Of a stretch of 64,000 nt of DNA, positions 49,161 through 61,638 are shown piece after piece. How positions within the stretch are numbered: the first letter of the stretch is position 1; every line of letters starts with the position of its first letter. The stretch comes from Taeniopygia guttata (lineage: Eukaryota; Chordata; Aves; Passeriformes; Estrildidae), in the NCBI RefSeq assembly GCF_048771995.1, contig NC_133024.1, positions 54,347,001-54,411,000 of the forward strand, in the 5' to 3' direction. The notes beneath the pieces are model-generated. The model worked only from the letters and a program-made list of their open reading frames with translations. It searched no databases and had not been told where the DNA came from. The translations under genes were made by a program, and so were the position numbers.

Positions 49161-52100
49161 AATATTTTTCCCTGCCCATTAGAAGGGCACACAAGACTAT
49201 AAGTTTAAAGAATTAATCAGTTCAGTGAAGATATATACAAGTGAATAGAAATTGCTGCAGACATTTTAAGTATGAAGGACCATGTGAACCTCCTGCAACA
49301 GTGTGCTACCACATTGCAAATGGCTATTGAGCATGATTCACAGAATATTGTTCTTCCACACCGTTATTCAGCGCAGTTCAGAAATATACCTCAAGGGTCA
49401 GATAAGAGCTCCCATCATGTGAAGGTCAACAGTGACACAAGCACAAGTGTGTATAATTGAATATTTTTAGGCTGTAATTAGAAGATTTTTAGCCTTCTGG
49501 GGAATTAAATTCTGGAACAATCTGGTAATAGAAGTAATAGGGAATTAGAGCTAAGTGCTTTTCAAGGAGCTTTATCAAAGGGATAAGTTAATCAATGTCC
49601 ATTAAAAAAAAATTAACAAAGACCTCATATACAAAGGACTCAGGAGAGTGCTATTTACTATGCGGAAAATATATCTGGATAAAAGTCTACATCCTCTGTG
49701 ATCAAAGTGAAAATTTCCTTAAAAATATGATATTAAAATGCTAAGTAGCAGTGATAAGCAGGCTTTGATGAAAGGACCTGAGACAAAAGTACACAGTAGT
49801 ATTACTCCTGCCCAGTCCATCCCTAAGCAGAATATTTTCCATGTGAAACAGTAGATTTTTTTTTTCACTTACAAAAGCAACATACAAAATCTAAACCAAG
49901 TATCATTAGTATTCTGTACTACATTAGGCTAAAGATATAGGTGCTATGTTACTTAGGGAAAAGTAAAAAAAATGCAGTGGTTAATGGCTTACAGATTGCA
50001 GAGCAGAAATGGCCCAAGTGAACATTGCGTAGCAAACACTTCAGACACACATTTTCTTGAGATACACAGACTCCATGGGAACTTGTTGCCTAAACAGACC
50101 ATAATTGCATGTAACAAAGAAATAATGTGACTCATCATTCATTAATGTTTTCTCCACTGCAGGTGGTAGAACAATTACAGAGGAGACGTCAAGGCTTTGC
50201 TCAGATGAGCACATAAATTCGGTTATACAGATTGGCTGGCCTTCAGCATAAGACTCACACTTCATCCAAAAGAGACTACATGGTCTGCCCTTACAAAAAA
50301 AGTGGTCTCCAATTGTATCAATTGTAACAATAATATATAGCTACTGCTATCTCTTACCACCAATGAAAAGAGAAAATAAATAATCTAGTGGCAGACTGGT
50401 TTTATTAGCCTACTAGAAAGCAACAGCATCTCACCTGCAAGTCTTACCACCTGCTTCAAAAGAATAACATTACTGCAAAACAGGGAAGTCAAAAAAAGGT
50501 GGTGATAGGGATGACAAATTCAAAGCATGTTAAATCTGAGGTTCTTTCTATAAATACTGTACATTCTGCACATCAGTAACTATATTTCAAGATGCTAAGT
50601 AATTTTCAGCACATGGCAAACTCTATTTGGAAAAAATTGTTACCATATCATCATTTAAAGTTATTTTTCCACCTGTCTTGTCCTTGTTCCAGTGCACATA
50701 ACTGCACTTTGCAGCACATTAATGATGCATTAATGATACAACATTCACCTTCTACAGCTATTTAACCACAGTGTCACAGCTTCTTTCACATCTTCCAGGG
50801 TACAGCTTCTCACAGTAAGTTTGGACGAGCTCACACACCAACATCAGTATCTTAACTTCTCTATCAATATTCATCTGATACTACCAATCATTACCTGGCT
50901 TCTTGCAAAGTGCTGTGAGAAAGCCAAAGTGCCAGAGGCAATGAAAGCCAGGTTCCTCACAGGATACATAGACTGAAATACAGGAATAAATTGTTTTCAA
51001 ATACAACTATTCTATATAGGAATTGTTCAGATCTTCATTATTTAGGAAAAAATTGCCAAATTCCACATACACAGAGCATAAAGGTTCTTGGCTGATATGA
51101 ATGGCAAGTTTTCACATTTCACAACACTTGCAATTTTATGTTTCTTTCTAAAGATGTAATGGGCACCAGCTTCTCGTTTTAAACTCAGTCTGTTTCAGTG
51201 GTTTATGTACAGCTGTAAGAATTTATTTTCTTTTTTAAAATGAGAGCTCAAAGTTAACGCAACTAAGCAAAATGGAGCAGCACAACTGAATGCTACTGTC
51301 ACTTCTGCAGCTGGAGTACAATGAAACTGAGTTGTAGCTCCTACTTGTGATGAAAGTCAATATAACATGTCTTATCTTTACCATGTACAAAGTTAATTCA
51401 AGTTTTGATAATAATTTTTATGTAATAAATTGAAATAAAAACCACACTTAGTACCTGGCCATCAAGAATATCTATTATTGGGAGCATTTGATCACAATAC
51501 TGATACAGCAAGAACACTGAAATGTCAGAGCAGATCAGCTGTCTTATCCCATGAATTACACTGGGCTAAAATATTTTTTAGTTAGCAGACTGGAGAAAAA
51601 AATTTAAAATATCAATTTTGAGAAAAGCTGTTTTGCATTCAAACAGTACATGGAACATAGGTTTTGTATCTGCTATTCTAGTCCCCCAGTGAAAAAAAAC
51701 CCCATGGTTTCCTTCATGGCCTATCAAAATGATAAGCATTCCTTCTTTATTCTGCTTTTCACTTTTATTATTACTGTAAACAAGTTCCTTTGCAAAATAG
51801 CTACAGAAAAATATTCAGCACAAATACAGTTAGACTGAGACTTAAATCTGTGTATAGTCAATTTAGATTATAGCTGTTTTAGCAGAGGTACAGCCATTCA
51901 TCAAATGACTAACAAAATATGCCTGGGATTATTATGACTATAAAACAAATATAAAATGTTATTTATTTTCTTTAAACTTTGGAGTTTAGAAATACATGGT
52001 GTAAATGCAAAGCATTCAAGATCCCATGACAAACCAAAAATGTCTGAAAATTACAGTAATATCTTCTGCACAAAACTTACTATGCATTCATTTTATAATA

Positions 52101-55100
52101 GAAGCAGTCAAGTTGCATGAAAAATTGCAAGGCACTATGAAATGACTCTAAACATTTTCCATAGAAGCAGCTGATGAATTTTTTGTAGACAGTCTATAGT
52201 TCTCTGTTGGTCTTATACACCTAATCATTTGCCTCCCCACAGTTCCTGTTTATTTGAATACATGTAAGATTTTTTTTTTCAATATATTCAATATATACTA
52301 GATTTTGGTTTCACTGATAACATCATAATTTCCAGGACATAATTATGTCCATCAACAGCCCATGTGCTTGCATGGAAACTGACTTTTTATCGCCTCTCAA
52401 TCTTGTGGAAAATTAAGTACTGATATAATTTTGATTCCTTTACATTATTTTGAATCATTCTCAGAACAAAATTGCAATTTAAAGTCAGAATAGGCCAACA
52501 TAAAGCAAGTGATATGAAGTAAATACTGAAAATAAGAGTAATTATGAGTCTTTATCATTGTTTTTAAGATAGCACTACAAAGTTTTTCATGTGCATACCA
52601 TGCTATGAGAAGGTCAGTGCCTACAAGTTTGGAGTACCTTCCATGGTTTAGCTGCTCTCCTACAGTAAGTCACTCAAAAACATCCCATAAAGAAAAAAAC
52701 ACCAATAGTTGTATAGCAAGCAGAAAACGAAATTGAACTTAATTGTACAATTGGTCATTCATTATTCAGATTTAAACTTCTCTCAAGAAAGTTACAGCAT
52801 TTTACTAGAGTTGGATCAAATCATGTGATGAAAAGACAGCTGCAATAGAATTGTTCTTCAAGAACGCATCTATAGAGAATCACTCCAAATGATATATTCC
52901 TGTGCCTGCATAAAAGCATTGGAGATTTTTCTGTATGAAGCTCCTTCCAACCATAATGCTAAAAAGGGACTGTACACCCCACACTACCAGATTATTTCAG
53001 CTACCAACATTCAATAGCTACTTTGGCTGTTTGGGAGTTCTCTTGCAAATATCCCCTCAGATTTACCTCAAGCTAAATCTTCATTTATCTAATGCGAAGT
53101 ACGTCTTACGGATAAGATTTGTCTTTCCTGTGATAGCAACATTTTGCACCTCAGTGAAATTATGTGTTGCTACTACTGCCTTGGAAAGCCACATTCCCAA
53201 CAAGTTTCATCTACATAAGGCTCAAGCCAAGAAATTCTGCAGAGAGAAAACTCCAGCAGTGTTTCTTGGAAAAGTGACCTTGACAAGCAATCCTCAAAAT
53301 GCTTTGCACAGCTGTTGCCAAAGACTTTAAAAGAAAGTACCTGCCAGTGACAAAAAGCTATATTAAAATATATATGTGAGTTTCTATCAGAAGATGTTAG
53401 ACCAAGGAAGAATTTTAAATGCAAATATGACAGTTTCAATCAGATTTTAATACAAAATTTTGAAAACCTGTAAGATAAAACCACATAATTTCCACTTTTT
53501 GTTTCAAAATCATTTTATCTCTCACAAATATAAAGGAGAAAAAAATCCTAGTCAATGATAGTATTACCAACTTGGCATAAATCTTTCAGAATAATTTAAA
53601 CAAGAAATTCTGATTTTTTTTTTTCATTCAGTAAAGATTTTATACACAAGTTCAAGGTAAGAACAACACCTCATTTGAATTGCACTTCTAATATCAACAC
53701 AGAAATTCTCAAAAGCTCTATCTATAATCCTAGCAAAGGAAAGCCATGAACCAGAGCTCTAGTGGTTCACAGGTCAAGAAGCACAGGTTGGCTCATGTCC
53801 ACCTTGCAAAGGGCAAACTTCCTCTGTGACAGGTTTGTCTTAGCAACAGCAAGTCAAGAATACTCCAATACAGAGGCACAAATCAAGCTAGTAAATAAAT
53901 AGTGTGCATGACCAGGATACAGTGCTCCTTATCACCTTTTTCCCTGCACACAGGTGTGCCACACCAAGTTCAGGAGCTTGCTTTTGCTGTTGCTTTTGAT
54001 GAACTGGAAGCTAACTTTCACATCAGTTTTGAAGACCTATCTAGAAACAGTAATTTATTCTGAACACAAAAGCTAAATAAATTAATGCTTTTCTTGTTCA
54101 TGCAAACTTTACTACAGTATGACTGGCAAATTATTGTATTATTTGTTTTGTTGGACTGTGCAAATCAAGAATTTAATTTATATACCTATCTAGTTTATGG
54201 TCATGTTGTTTCCAGATACAGGAATCAATAAGCATGAAAATATGAATTCTTGCTTTTCAAAACAGGTTGATGCAATAAGTTTTTAACTATCCAAACAACA
54301 GATCCTGAAAGGCAGAACTTTCAGCATATATTATTTCAATCAAAGCCAAAGCAGAAAAAAATCATAAAACATACAAAGACTACATGACTTTTCAAGAAGA
54401 CTCTGGAGCTATTTGCTTAGTCTGGCTTTCGAGATTCACAGCCCCAGTAAAAAGACCAGGAAATTGTCTTTACTGTTTCACAAAGAAAAATAACATTCTC
54501 AAGGATATTTGATTTGCCTACAGCTGAAAATACATGTCATAACTTCAGAATGCCACAGCCACTAGAGAAGAATGCTGCTTTGTATTTATAGAGTCTTAAA
54601 ATTTCATAACTAGGCATTATTTTTTAAAGTTCACTAAATCAGATCGTAGTTTTTCTTTATTTCATTATTTAGTTCACAGCAAGAATGAAAGCTCTAAAGA
54701 ACAAAAAAGGTATTTTAATTTCAGAAATTGCTTTGGTACACTGACTGTAGGGCTTGTTTAATGCACATTCTATTTGCAAAGGAAAGTCAAAACAGTTTTT
54801 TAAAAAAATGTTATGGCTGCATTTCTTAATGAAGCTGAACAGCTGATGTCAGTGGTCTTAGCAATAATTCTGGAAGTAAAGTATCCAACATGCAATGTAT
54901 CAGATCTACAGTTTATTTATTTGCTGGCACAATTTAGCAGAACTGACCAGGATGTTTCCTACTATTTGGAAAGTGTTTTCTAATGTAAATCTAACAAACT
55001 TCATAAAACTAGTTGTGTATTAGTTGATAGTGAGAAAATTTAACATTGTACAGCTCATATTTAAAACTTGCAAAATTTTTTAGAATTATTAATAAGGTTG

Positions 55101-56214
55101 ATCATAATTATGAAGAAGCTGCTTAGGATCCATTAAGACAGCAAAACATTTGGTTGCTTACTATTCTGCAAAAGTTTATATGGTTGGTAAGATTTGACTG
55201 CATTCAGACGATAATCCACATTCTGTACTGCAGATACATTCAGTTACATCCTCAATATAAAACTTCTTCTCATCCAAATAAACAAGGTTCTATTCAAATA
55301 GTTTTGTATGAGCACTCAGAGAGAAATTTAGCAGAATTAACTGTACAATTTATACCATCAATACATCTCTCAGGTATAATTCTATCTTTACAAAACTACC
55401 TTAAAACACATGTGCTATTTCAGTCTTAAATGATCAGCGTAAAGCTTAGAAGGGATTTGCATGTTACCTAGATTTTGAGTGCTTCTCAGCTAAAAAAAAA
55501 AAAAAAATTTCAACTGTTTGCCATAATCACATAAGATTCAAAGATACAGCTTAGAATGAAAGTTAGTTTGACATAAGATTCTTTCAAACATCAATGACAA
55601 TTGAAAAAATTCTAGTAATATGAAGCAATGAAAGCATAGTTTTAACTACAAGAAAGTTAGTACTTACTATCCAACAGCTTGCACGTGTGCATTTATACAC
55701 ATATTTATGCTTAAAATACCAATGTGCATCTTTCAGTATTTTTTGTTTAAATGACTTTTCTGTATGTTTTAGAAATATTTCTATTTCTTTAATATAAATA
55801 TTCCTATAAAGAAAATATTTACCTCAAATTATTTAGAAAATGACTATTGAAACTGATTATTTTCTTTCTTTCTCCCATCTAACCCTCTGGTCACAGATCT
55901 TGAAAAACACAATAATCAAATCTATAATTTGTCTTTTAGCAAATTTGGAAAATAAACAGAAAAACATAGTCAAAAGCCTATTCAGAATTTTTCTGTACAA
56001 TTAGCTGAATTTTTTTTAACATGTTTCACTAATACTAACCAAAAATCTAAATGAAATGCCCAACCCTGTCAGCTTTTGAGAAAATATGTTTTAATTTTAC
56101 TTTACTAGAAGCAATATTAGAAGTCAAATCAGTTCAAAATTAAGAAAAAATCATTATACATTATTATGTTAACTAACAATGGAGGCTCAGTAAAAAGAAT
56201 ACAAGGCAAAGACT
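49161..56214. other. Intergenic downstream of TDRD3, no gene seen
   Basis: The largest repeat-poor AT-rich stretch. The 131-codon plus frame at 52935-53330 is unrecognised. Parts such as 54700-54930 look non-repetitive enough to be conserved non-coding sequence, which needs an alignment to decide. Confidence 0.7.
55492..55507 (+). repeat. Poly(A) run, 16 bases
   Basis: A plain homopolymer in AT-rich sequence. Confidence 0.9.
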
Positions 56215-56461
56215 AGAATAGTGCACTGTGGTTTTATTGATGGTAGCAATGACAATTTGCCTCTTTCATATGTAAAAAGTATTCCGCTTCATTTAACTAA
56301 GAACTTTAAAAAAGTCTTTTGTGGTGGCAGGTCCAAATTCCTTCTGCTCACATGAGCTTTCTTTGTTCCATCCTGCTGCTTGGAAAACCCCAGAATTTCT
56401 TCTAGAAGTGTTCAGCAAGTTGGGAGCTGCCAGTGAATTCCCCACGACTCCAAGAAGGTTT
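56215..56461 (-). other. TDRD3: Inferred TDRD3 non-coding last exon (3' UTR)
   Basis: On the minus strand a T-rich tract reading GTTTTTTTCATTTAG forms a strong 3' splice site (AG at 56463-56462). The exon would begin AAACCTTCTTGGAGTCG at 56461 and is more GC-rich than its surroundings. It contains no useful reading frame. It runs to a canonical AATAAA at 56238-56233, followed about 25 nt later by a TTTGCCTTGTATTC stretch that suits a downstream GU/U-rich element. Splicing from the donor at 59861 would remove 3,399 bp and join AAAGAAAG to AAACCTTC. The cleavage point near 56215 is an estimate. All signals are visible, but joining them to TDRD3 is inference. Confidence 0.6.
56233..56238 (-). 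terminator. Polyadenylation signal AATAAA, inferred main TDRD3 end
   Basis: The minus strand reads CATCAATAAAACCACAGTGCAC, with a CA dinucleotide at a suitable cleavage distance and U/GU-rich sequence after it. It is placed about 220 nt into the inferred last exon. This is the best poly(A) signal context downstream of the TDRD3 stop. Confidence 0.55.
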
Positions 56462-57269
56462 CTAAATGAAAAAAACTAAAATACAACAGATAAGGACAAA
56501 AAGTATTGGCACTCAAGAAACCATAAGTAGCCCGCATGCCTGAGCTCTGTGAAACATAGGCTTCACTATCACTTTGTTTTCTTCCTGCAAAAGAATGACT
56601 ATCTGCTTTTCAGTACTTACAGAGACACAATTCTTTAAAAGAATAAATCAGAAGGCTGCACTTCAATGTAATAAATATGACTGGTCTAATACAAAGAACA
56701 CTTTCTGGTTAAGACTTCTCTCTCACAAAACCACAATTTCTCCATTGTTAAGGACTTCAATACAGATTTTATAGCAAATGTGACAAGGTGTTGATTAGTC
56801 GTGTCACGGAGTAAAGGAAGACCCAAAAAGCACGTAAGGACCAAGCACTTAGAGGTACACACTCATAGGTTCTTTCAATCTCGTCCAAAAGGTCTGACCC
56901 TTCAAAACACTTATTTCTGATTATTTGTTCCCCTTTGATTTCATACTATAAAGATATTCTATATAGAAAGTGTAGCCTCAGGTTGTATTTTTATTATTGT
57001 TAGATTCTAATTCTTGTATCTTGACTCTCTAGGAGGAGTATCTTATTTTACAGACCTGTTAAACCTAGTATTTGACTCATACCCACATAAAATTCCCTCT
57101 GACTTAAAATGCTGACTTAGTGATCTCCACCTCACACTGCTGGATATTAATAAATTATAATGTCTAAGTCAACTGCAACCACAGTGAGGTACTGACTATC
57201 CCATACTTCTACTTTATCTGTCTTCATAAAAATCACCAGGTCAAGACTTCCCGCAAGTCTGCAATTTTT

Positions 57270-57600
57270 GTCCTTCTCCATATTTTTTAGAAGCCCCCTT
57301 TTCAAATACTGAAATACTGCAATAAGATCCCTTTAGACACTTTTCTTTCCCAGACTCAACAGCTCCATTGATCCAAATTCCGCTTCTAAAAAACAACTCA
57401 GAATTTTAAAATCCTGAACCTTCTGCTTAAGACCCCTTGCAGTACAAAGATTTTGAACTGATTATTTGGTAATACTAATTCCAGATGTGCATGCCCAAAT
57501 TCAACACCTGAATGAGTGTGCTGAACACTAATCCAGGAAGCAGTACAGCCTCATTTCTGCATTGCTGCACCACTGCATTAGTAAGTCCTCCTTGTCAAGT
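57270..57600 (-). mobile_element. Old, diverged CR1-type LINE fragment
   Basis: The plus-strand text AAGCCCCCTTTTCAAATAC, CTGCAATAAGATCCCTTTAG, TTTCCCAGACTCAACAGC and, later, CCAGATGTGCATGCCC follows the reversed CR1 ORF2 order with heavy divergence. The right half is uncertain. It lies in the inferred TDRD3 3' UTR intron in the sense direction. Confidence 0.55.
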
Positions 57601-59686
57601 GACACAAGATTATACAGGTAGATCTAAAAGGTTCTATATATGAATTGATACTTTGACTGTATGGACCTCATGCTTCATCTTTGATACATCCCTATCATAC
57701 CCAATACAAATATGGCCAGCAAAGTCCAGTTTTAGTATTGCCTAATTTGCCTTTGAGAACAAGATCCCTTGGAATTTTAAATGTCACAAACAACATTAAA
57801 ATTATATGGAATTTACCAATTTATAACACAAAATAATCGTCATCAATGGTTTTCCACCTCTTTAAGAAAAAGACATTAAGTTAGTTCACATAATAGAGAG
57901 ATACTCCCTTTCAGTAAGTAAAGGTGTCACTAATAAATTATCTGTTGAAGAGGTAAAGCATCCTGCAGTGGAAAGTTGGTAAAATTATGTCTCACTGGAT
58001 CCCTTAAAACTTCCCTAATAAATCCTGTTTTCATTTAACAGGTTATTAAAAACTTGAAGTAAGAACAGTATGCCATGCTCTCAAAAGACCTAAGAAATTA
58101 AAAGGAGGCAGAATCCATATAGAAATCCACTTCTAGCGACATTTACTATTCCTGAACTTTTATATGTCAAGACATTAAAGCTATGTTGTTGCACAAGTTC
58201 AGGTAAACTGAAAACAATTTAGAAAAAGACTGTGTTTGATTTTCTTCCTCCATTTAAAACCAGTGAAGAATTGATTATACCAACCACCTATTTCTGGGAA
58301 AGCCCAATAGAAAGGAAAAGCTGTGAAGGCTTATTTTCTGCACCAGGTAAGTTTTGATACCAGATGTGCTGTCCATTTAAATCAGGATCCCATTATAATC
58401 TTTAAAATAAAGTATAGGAACACCTATACTTTAGGCAAGGAAAAATCATCTGTGCCTTAGAAAGGTTGTTCCTTATCTGCCAAAAAGTAACTTGTTCTTG
58501 AGATACAGGAGTTACTACCACTCTCCCTGGTGCCTCATAGCTGACCAAAGCTACGTAGAGTTTTCCAGATTTATACTGCAAAGTTAGAGAAATAACAAAA
58601 ATATTATTTAAGTTAAAAAAAATTCCCTGGCTTTGGCTGCTGTGTACACTTCACATCTCTCATGCAACTGATCAACCAGACACTGCTCAGGGCCAACTGT
58701 GCTGGTTAAAACTCTGCTTCTCCGCTTAATGCATATTCCAGAATAATTTCTGCATGAACTGTCTCAGGACATGTTTACTAATAGTGATTGATACAAGTAA
58801 AATAGAAATTCAAATTATATTGGTAAAAATAGACTAATTATCACCTCTCTTACATTGCTAGTACTGCCATAAATGATAAATACATTTGAATATATACTCT
58901 AAAAAGAAGAATCATATATTATTGCATGTCAGAAATATCAAAAGGTACAGAGATCAGCTGCAGGTGTTAAGCCAACAAAACATGGAGGATTGGAGTAATG
59001 AAAAGAACAAAAAAGAGATTGGTAAAAACAAACTGGCTAGTAAAAAAAATCAGATTCAAGATAAAGAAACACTGTGGGTGTGCATCAAATATTATGTGAC
59101 TTATCAAAGCTCTCTTTAGTCAGGATAGACTTTTGATCGTCTTTTGTAAATTAAAGATTTAGAAGATCAACCAGTGAAATGAAAGCAGGACAGCTTATGT
59201 GATTTGTTCAGTGAAATTAAAGTAACTGTTTAATCTGGTTGATTTATGTACTTAATGTATGTAGCAGGTGTCTTTTGTATGGATGATACATAATCCCTTA
59301 ATTTCTGTTAATTAATAAAGTATAGGTGCAAGTATATCCTCAAGATTCAGAGTATGTCAATGTTCTTTGTCTGTGCATCTCCCTATCTAATGGTGAACTC
59401 ACAGATTTTATATTTCTCCTTCTCATGCAAGCAAAATAACAAAAAGGATATTTAATCACATAAATGGCTTATAAAAAGTAGAATATGGGACCTTGGACAG
59501 AGCTAGACAGTCCTGAGTTCAGCAGGGACTGCAGCTGCCTGCAGTTTCAAATAAGCTTGTTTCAAATGTATGTGAATCAGAGAATCTTGCTGCTGTTCTC
59601 AGGTGAAAAAGCATCAGGAAAAAACTTGCTGAGATTATATGAGTCTTGACATAAAGAAAAAGCCAAAAGATATTTGTTGAAGTGTT

Positions 59687-59692
59687 TTTATT
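59687..59692 (-). terminator. Alternative polyadenylation signal AATAAA
   Basis: The minus strand reads GCAATAAAAACAC about 190 nt after the TDRD3 stop. If the donor at 59861 were skipped, this would give a short unspliced 3' UTR. It may equally be chance in AT-rich intron sequence. Confidence 0.3.
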
Positions 59693-59860
59693 GCTTTCCC
59701 ACAGATATATAGTCCTCCTAAGACAGAAAATGCAGAGAAACAGAGATATCCAACTTCTATCATAAATATACAAATATCCCTAAGAAAAATACAGAACAAT
59801 GCAGATTTGTTTATCTTCAAATCTAAACCAATATATAAAGCACCAGTACCTTATATTTAC

Positions 59861-59877
59861 CTTTCTTTTGTTATTAA
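59861..59877 (-). other. TDRD3: TDRD3 3' UTR, first 17 nt, ending at a splice donor
   Basis: Directly after the TGA stop the minus strand reads TTAATAACAAAAGAAAG and then GTAAATATAAGG. AAAG|GTAAAT is a good match to the 5' splice-site consensus, with GT at 59860-59859. I infer that the coding exon (59997-59861, 137 nt) ends here and the 3' UTR continues in a separate exon. A stop only 17 nt before the last junction is inside the roughly 50-nt limit that normally spares an mRNA from nonsense-mediated decay. Alternative: the transcript reads through and uses the AATAAA at 59692-59687. Confidence 0.6.
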
Positions 59878-59997
59878 TCAGTTTCTAGCTCGGGGGGGTT
59901 GATAAAATTGTTGAGTGGGTCGTGTGGACCGCCGTGGCTGACCATCACCTCCTCTGCGGAATTCTAGAGTTTGCTCATACGTTTCTTCTTCCTCCTC
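59878..59997 (-). CDS. TDRD3: TDRD3 last coding exon (C-terminal 39 residues)
   Basis: Minus-strand exon that opens after a clean 3' splice site (pyrimidine-rich tract ending TTTACCCACAG) and stays open for 39 codons to TGA at 59880-59878. It starts [15 protein letters not shown], continues with a basic RGG/RR-rich stretch and ends [15 protein letters not shown] recognise this as the C-terminus of Tudor domain-containing protein 3. In that family the protein carries an N-terminal OB-fold, a UBA domain and a Tudor domain that binds asymmetric dimethylarginine on histones and the RNA polymerase II tail. It scaffolds TOP3B and binds FMRP. Its C-terminus holds an exon-junction-complex-binding motif like that of UPF3B, and the RPxxQxYQP pattern is visible here. 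The first codon assumes the exon starts in phase at 59997; the upstream Tudor exons are outside the window. The PPR codons include seven C in a row. Identity is from recognition, not from a search. Confidence 0.93.
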   Translation of the reverse strand, partial: EEEEETYEQTLEFRRGGDGQPRRSTRPTQQFYQPPRARN

Positions 59998-61621
59998 CTG
60001 TGGGTAAATAGCATTGTTTTGAATGAAAGAGGTGGAAAATGCATTATACATGAGTTGGTATATGCACACATACATACACACACCACATACAGACATATAC
60101 ATGGCAGGGTGAATCCATGCACACATAGCAACTGCTGCTTCTTTGCTGATGACCACTTACTAAAATAAGCGAGGATGGGAGTGGGCTTTTCAAACCTGGA
60201 AAGCTAACAAAATCAAGCTGGCAGATTCAAAACTCAATCCCCAGGGCAACAGAATTTATTAAATATTTGCAGGGAAGAAAAAAAATCATATATATTAAAC
60301 AAAAATTATTTTCCAAGAGTCATACATGCAACAAACTCAAGAAGCAAAATAACCTCATAACCTGCCACAGCAAGAGGAATATCTACTTTCAGGAGTTCAC
60401 AAATGTGTGTGGAATGAAATAAAAGTATTAGGAAATAGAATTACAAGGAACAGCACCGGGAAATATGCATGCTTAATACACACATTCGAAAGACTAGATA
60501 AAAATCTATGATGCAGTAATAATGAAAAAAGCCTACAAATAGAGTGAAGAATTTAGAGATGTATTTTCTATGTGCAGCAATAATAAATATATGCTCTAAA
60601 TAATGAGAGGGGAGGTAAATGTCTTTGCAATATTCAGTTACTCCTAAGCATCTTCATACCAGGAAGATATTCACAAAGTATATAGAATTCAGGGGTGAAA
60701 AAATAATAAATTTTTAAAAAATCAAGATACTGGAGAATTATTTACAAAGATTAAAATAACTACGTATTTATTTTGGTCAATAAATATTGAATGGAAAAAC
60801 ATTCATCTAGTGGAATATTTTAAGGTGGTACACATTGAAGAGAGAGAAAAATATTAAGAGTGCAAAAGTGTATGTCAAAGAAAAAATTATAGGCTAAAAA
60901 AATAAAAAAGCTGCCAAGAATGAGTATGATTGCCAAATGCTGTCTCAGAAAAATGGGTTTGATTTAATTTCTTTCATATCTTTATACTGTAGCCGACACC
61001 AGGTCTAGTGGGAACTTGCTGGAAGAAATTAGCTTTTATGAAAAAGTACTGGATATGTAACTCTCAGTCCCTTTTATTCAAAACATAGGAACATAAAGCA
61101 ACACAAAGCAAGAGCATTGACTGATTCATTAGAAGTTTATCAACAATTCCAACACTCAGTAACTGTCAGTATGGCATGCACATAACATATTAAGCAAGTC
61201 AAAGCAGTAAAATATTTCACTTTAAGCAACAAAAAGGAAAACCTGCAGTTTAAGTTTCTTTGTGAAAACTGAGATCTTACTCAAGAAACCTTTCTAAATT
61301 TGTATGAATATGAATAAACATGTATTTTTAAAGTAACAGTTACAAAAAACCATATTCCTCATGGTAAGGTCTCCTATATAGAGGGCACATCTGTGGTCAC
61401 AGCTATATTTCCAGATTAAGCATTACTACATAGAGCCTGAAACAATTGTGGAAGAAAACAGATTTTCAGCACTGAATGCAGCATAACTGATTTATATCTC
61501 TTAGTTTCACTGTAGCTGAAGGCTGAGAAACAGTTCTGACATAAAACCTTTCTTTTGTACTTCTTTTACCACCTGTAGTACTATAAATTCCCTCATATAA
61601 AGAGGTTCAGAGACACTGATT

Positions 61622-61638
61622 AAAAAAAAAAAAAAAAA
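61622..61638 (+). repeat. Poly(A) run, 17 bases, in a TDRD3 intron
   Basis: A plain homopolymer. No element is recognised to its left and no flanking duplication was seen. Confidence 0.9.

Larger units (their letters stand above)
56462..59860 (-). other. TDRD3: Inferred intron within the TDRD3 3' UTR
   Basis: Bounded on the minus strand by GTAAAT at 59860 and TTTAG ending at 56462. It is AT-rich with no plausible coding exon. Its only clear content is a diverged minus-strand CR1 fragment at about 57270-57600. If the 3' UTR is not spliced, most of this is simply downstream flank. Confidence 0.55.

Noticed and set aside
52935..53330. 131-codon plus frame
   Set aside because: No recognisable domain, and composition like the surrounding non-coding DNA.
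59998..60156. Extension of the TDRD3 frame upstream to an ATG at 60156
   Set aside because: The sequence upstream of 59998 is intron: a CA-repeat-derived peptide, with a proper CAG acceptor exactly where the TDRD3 similarity begins.
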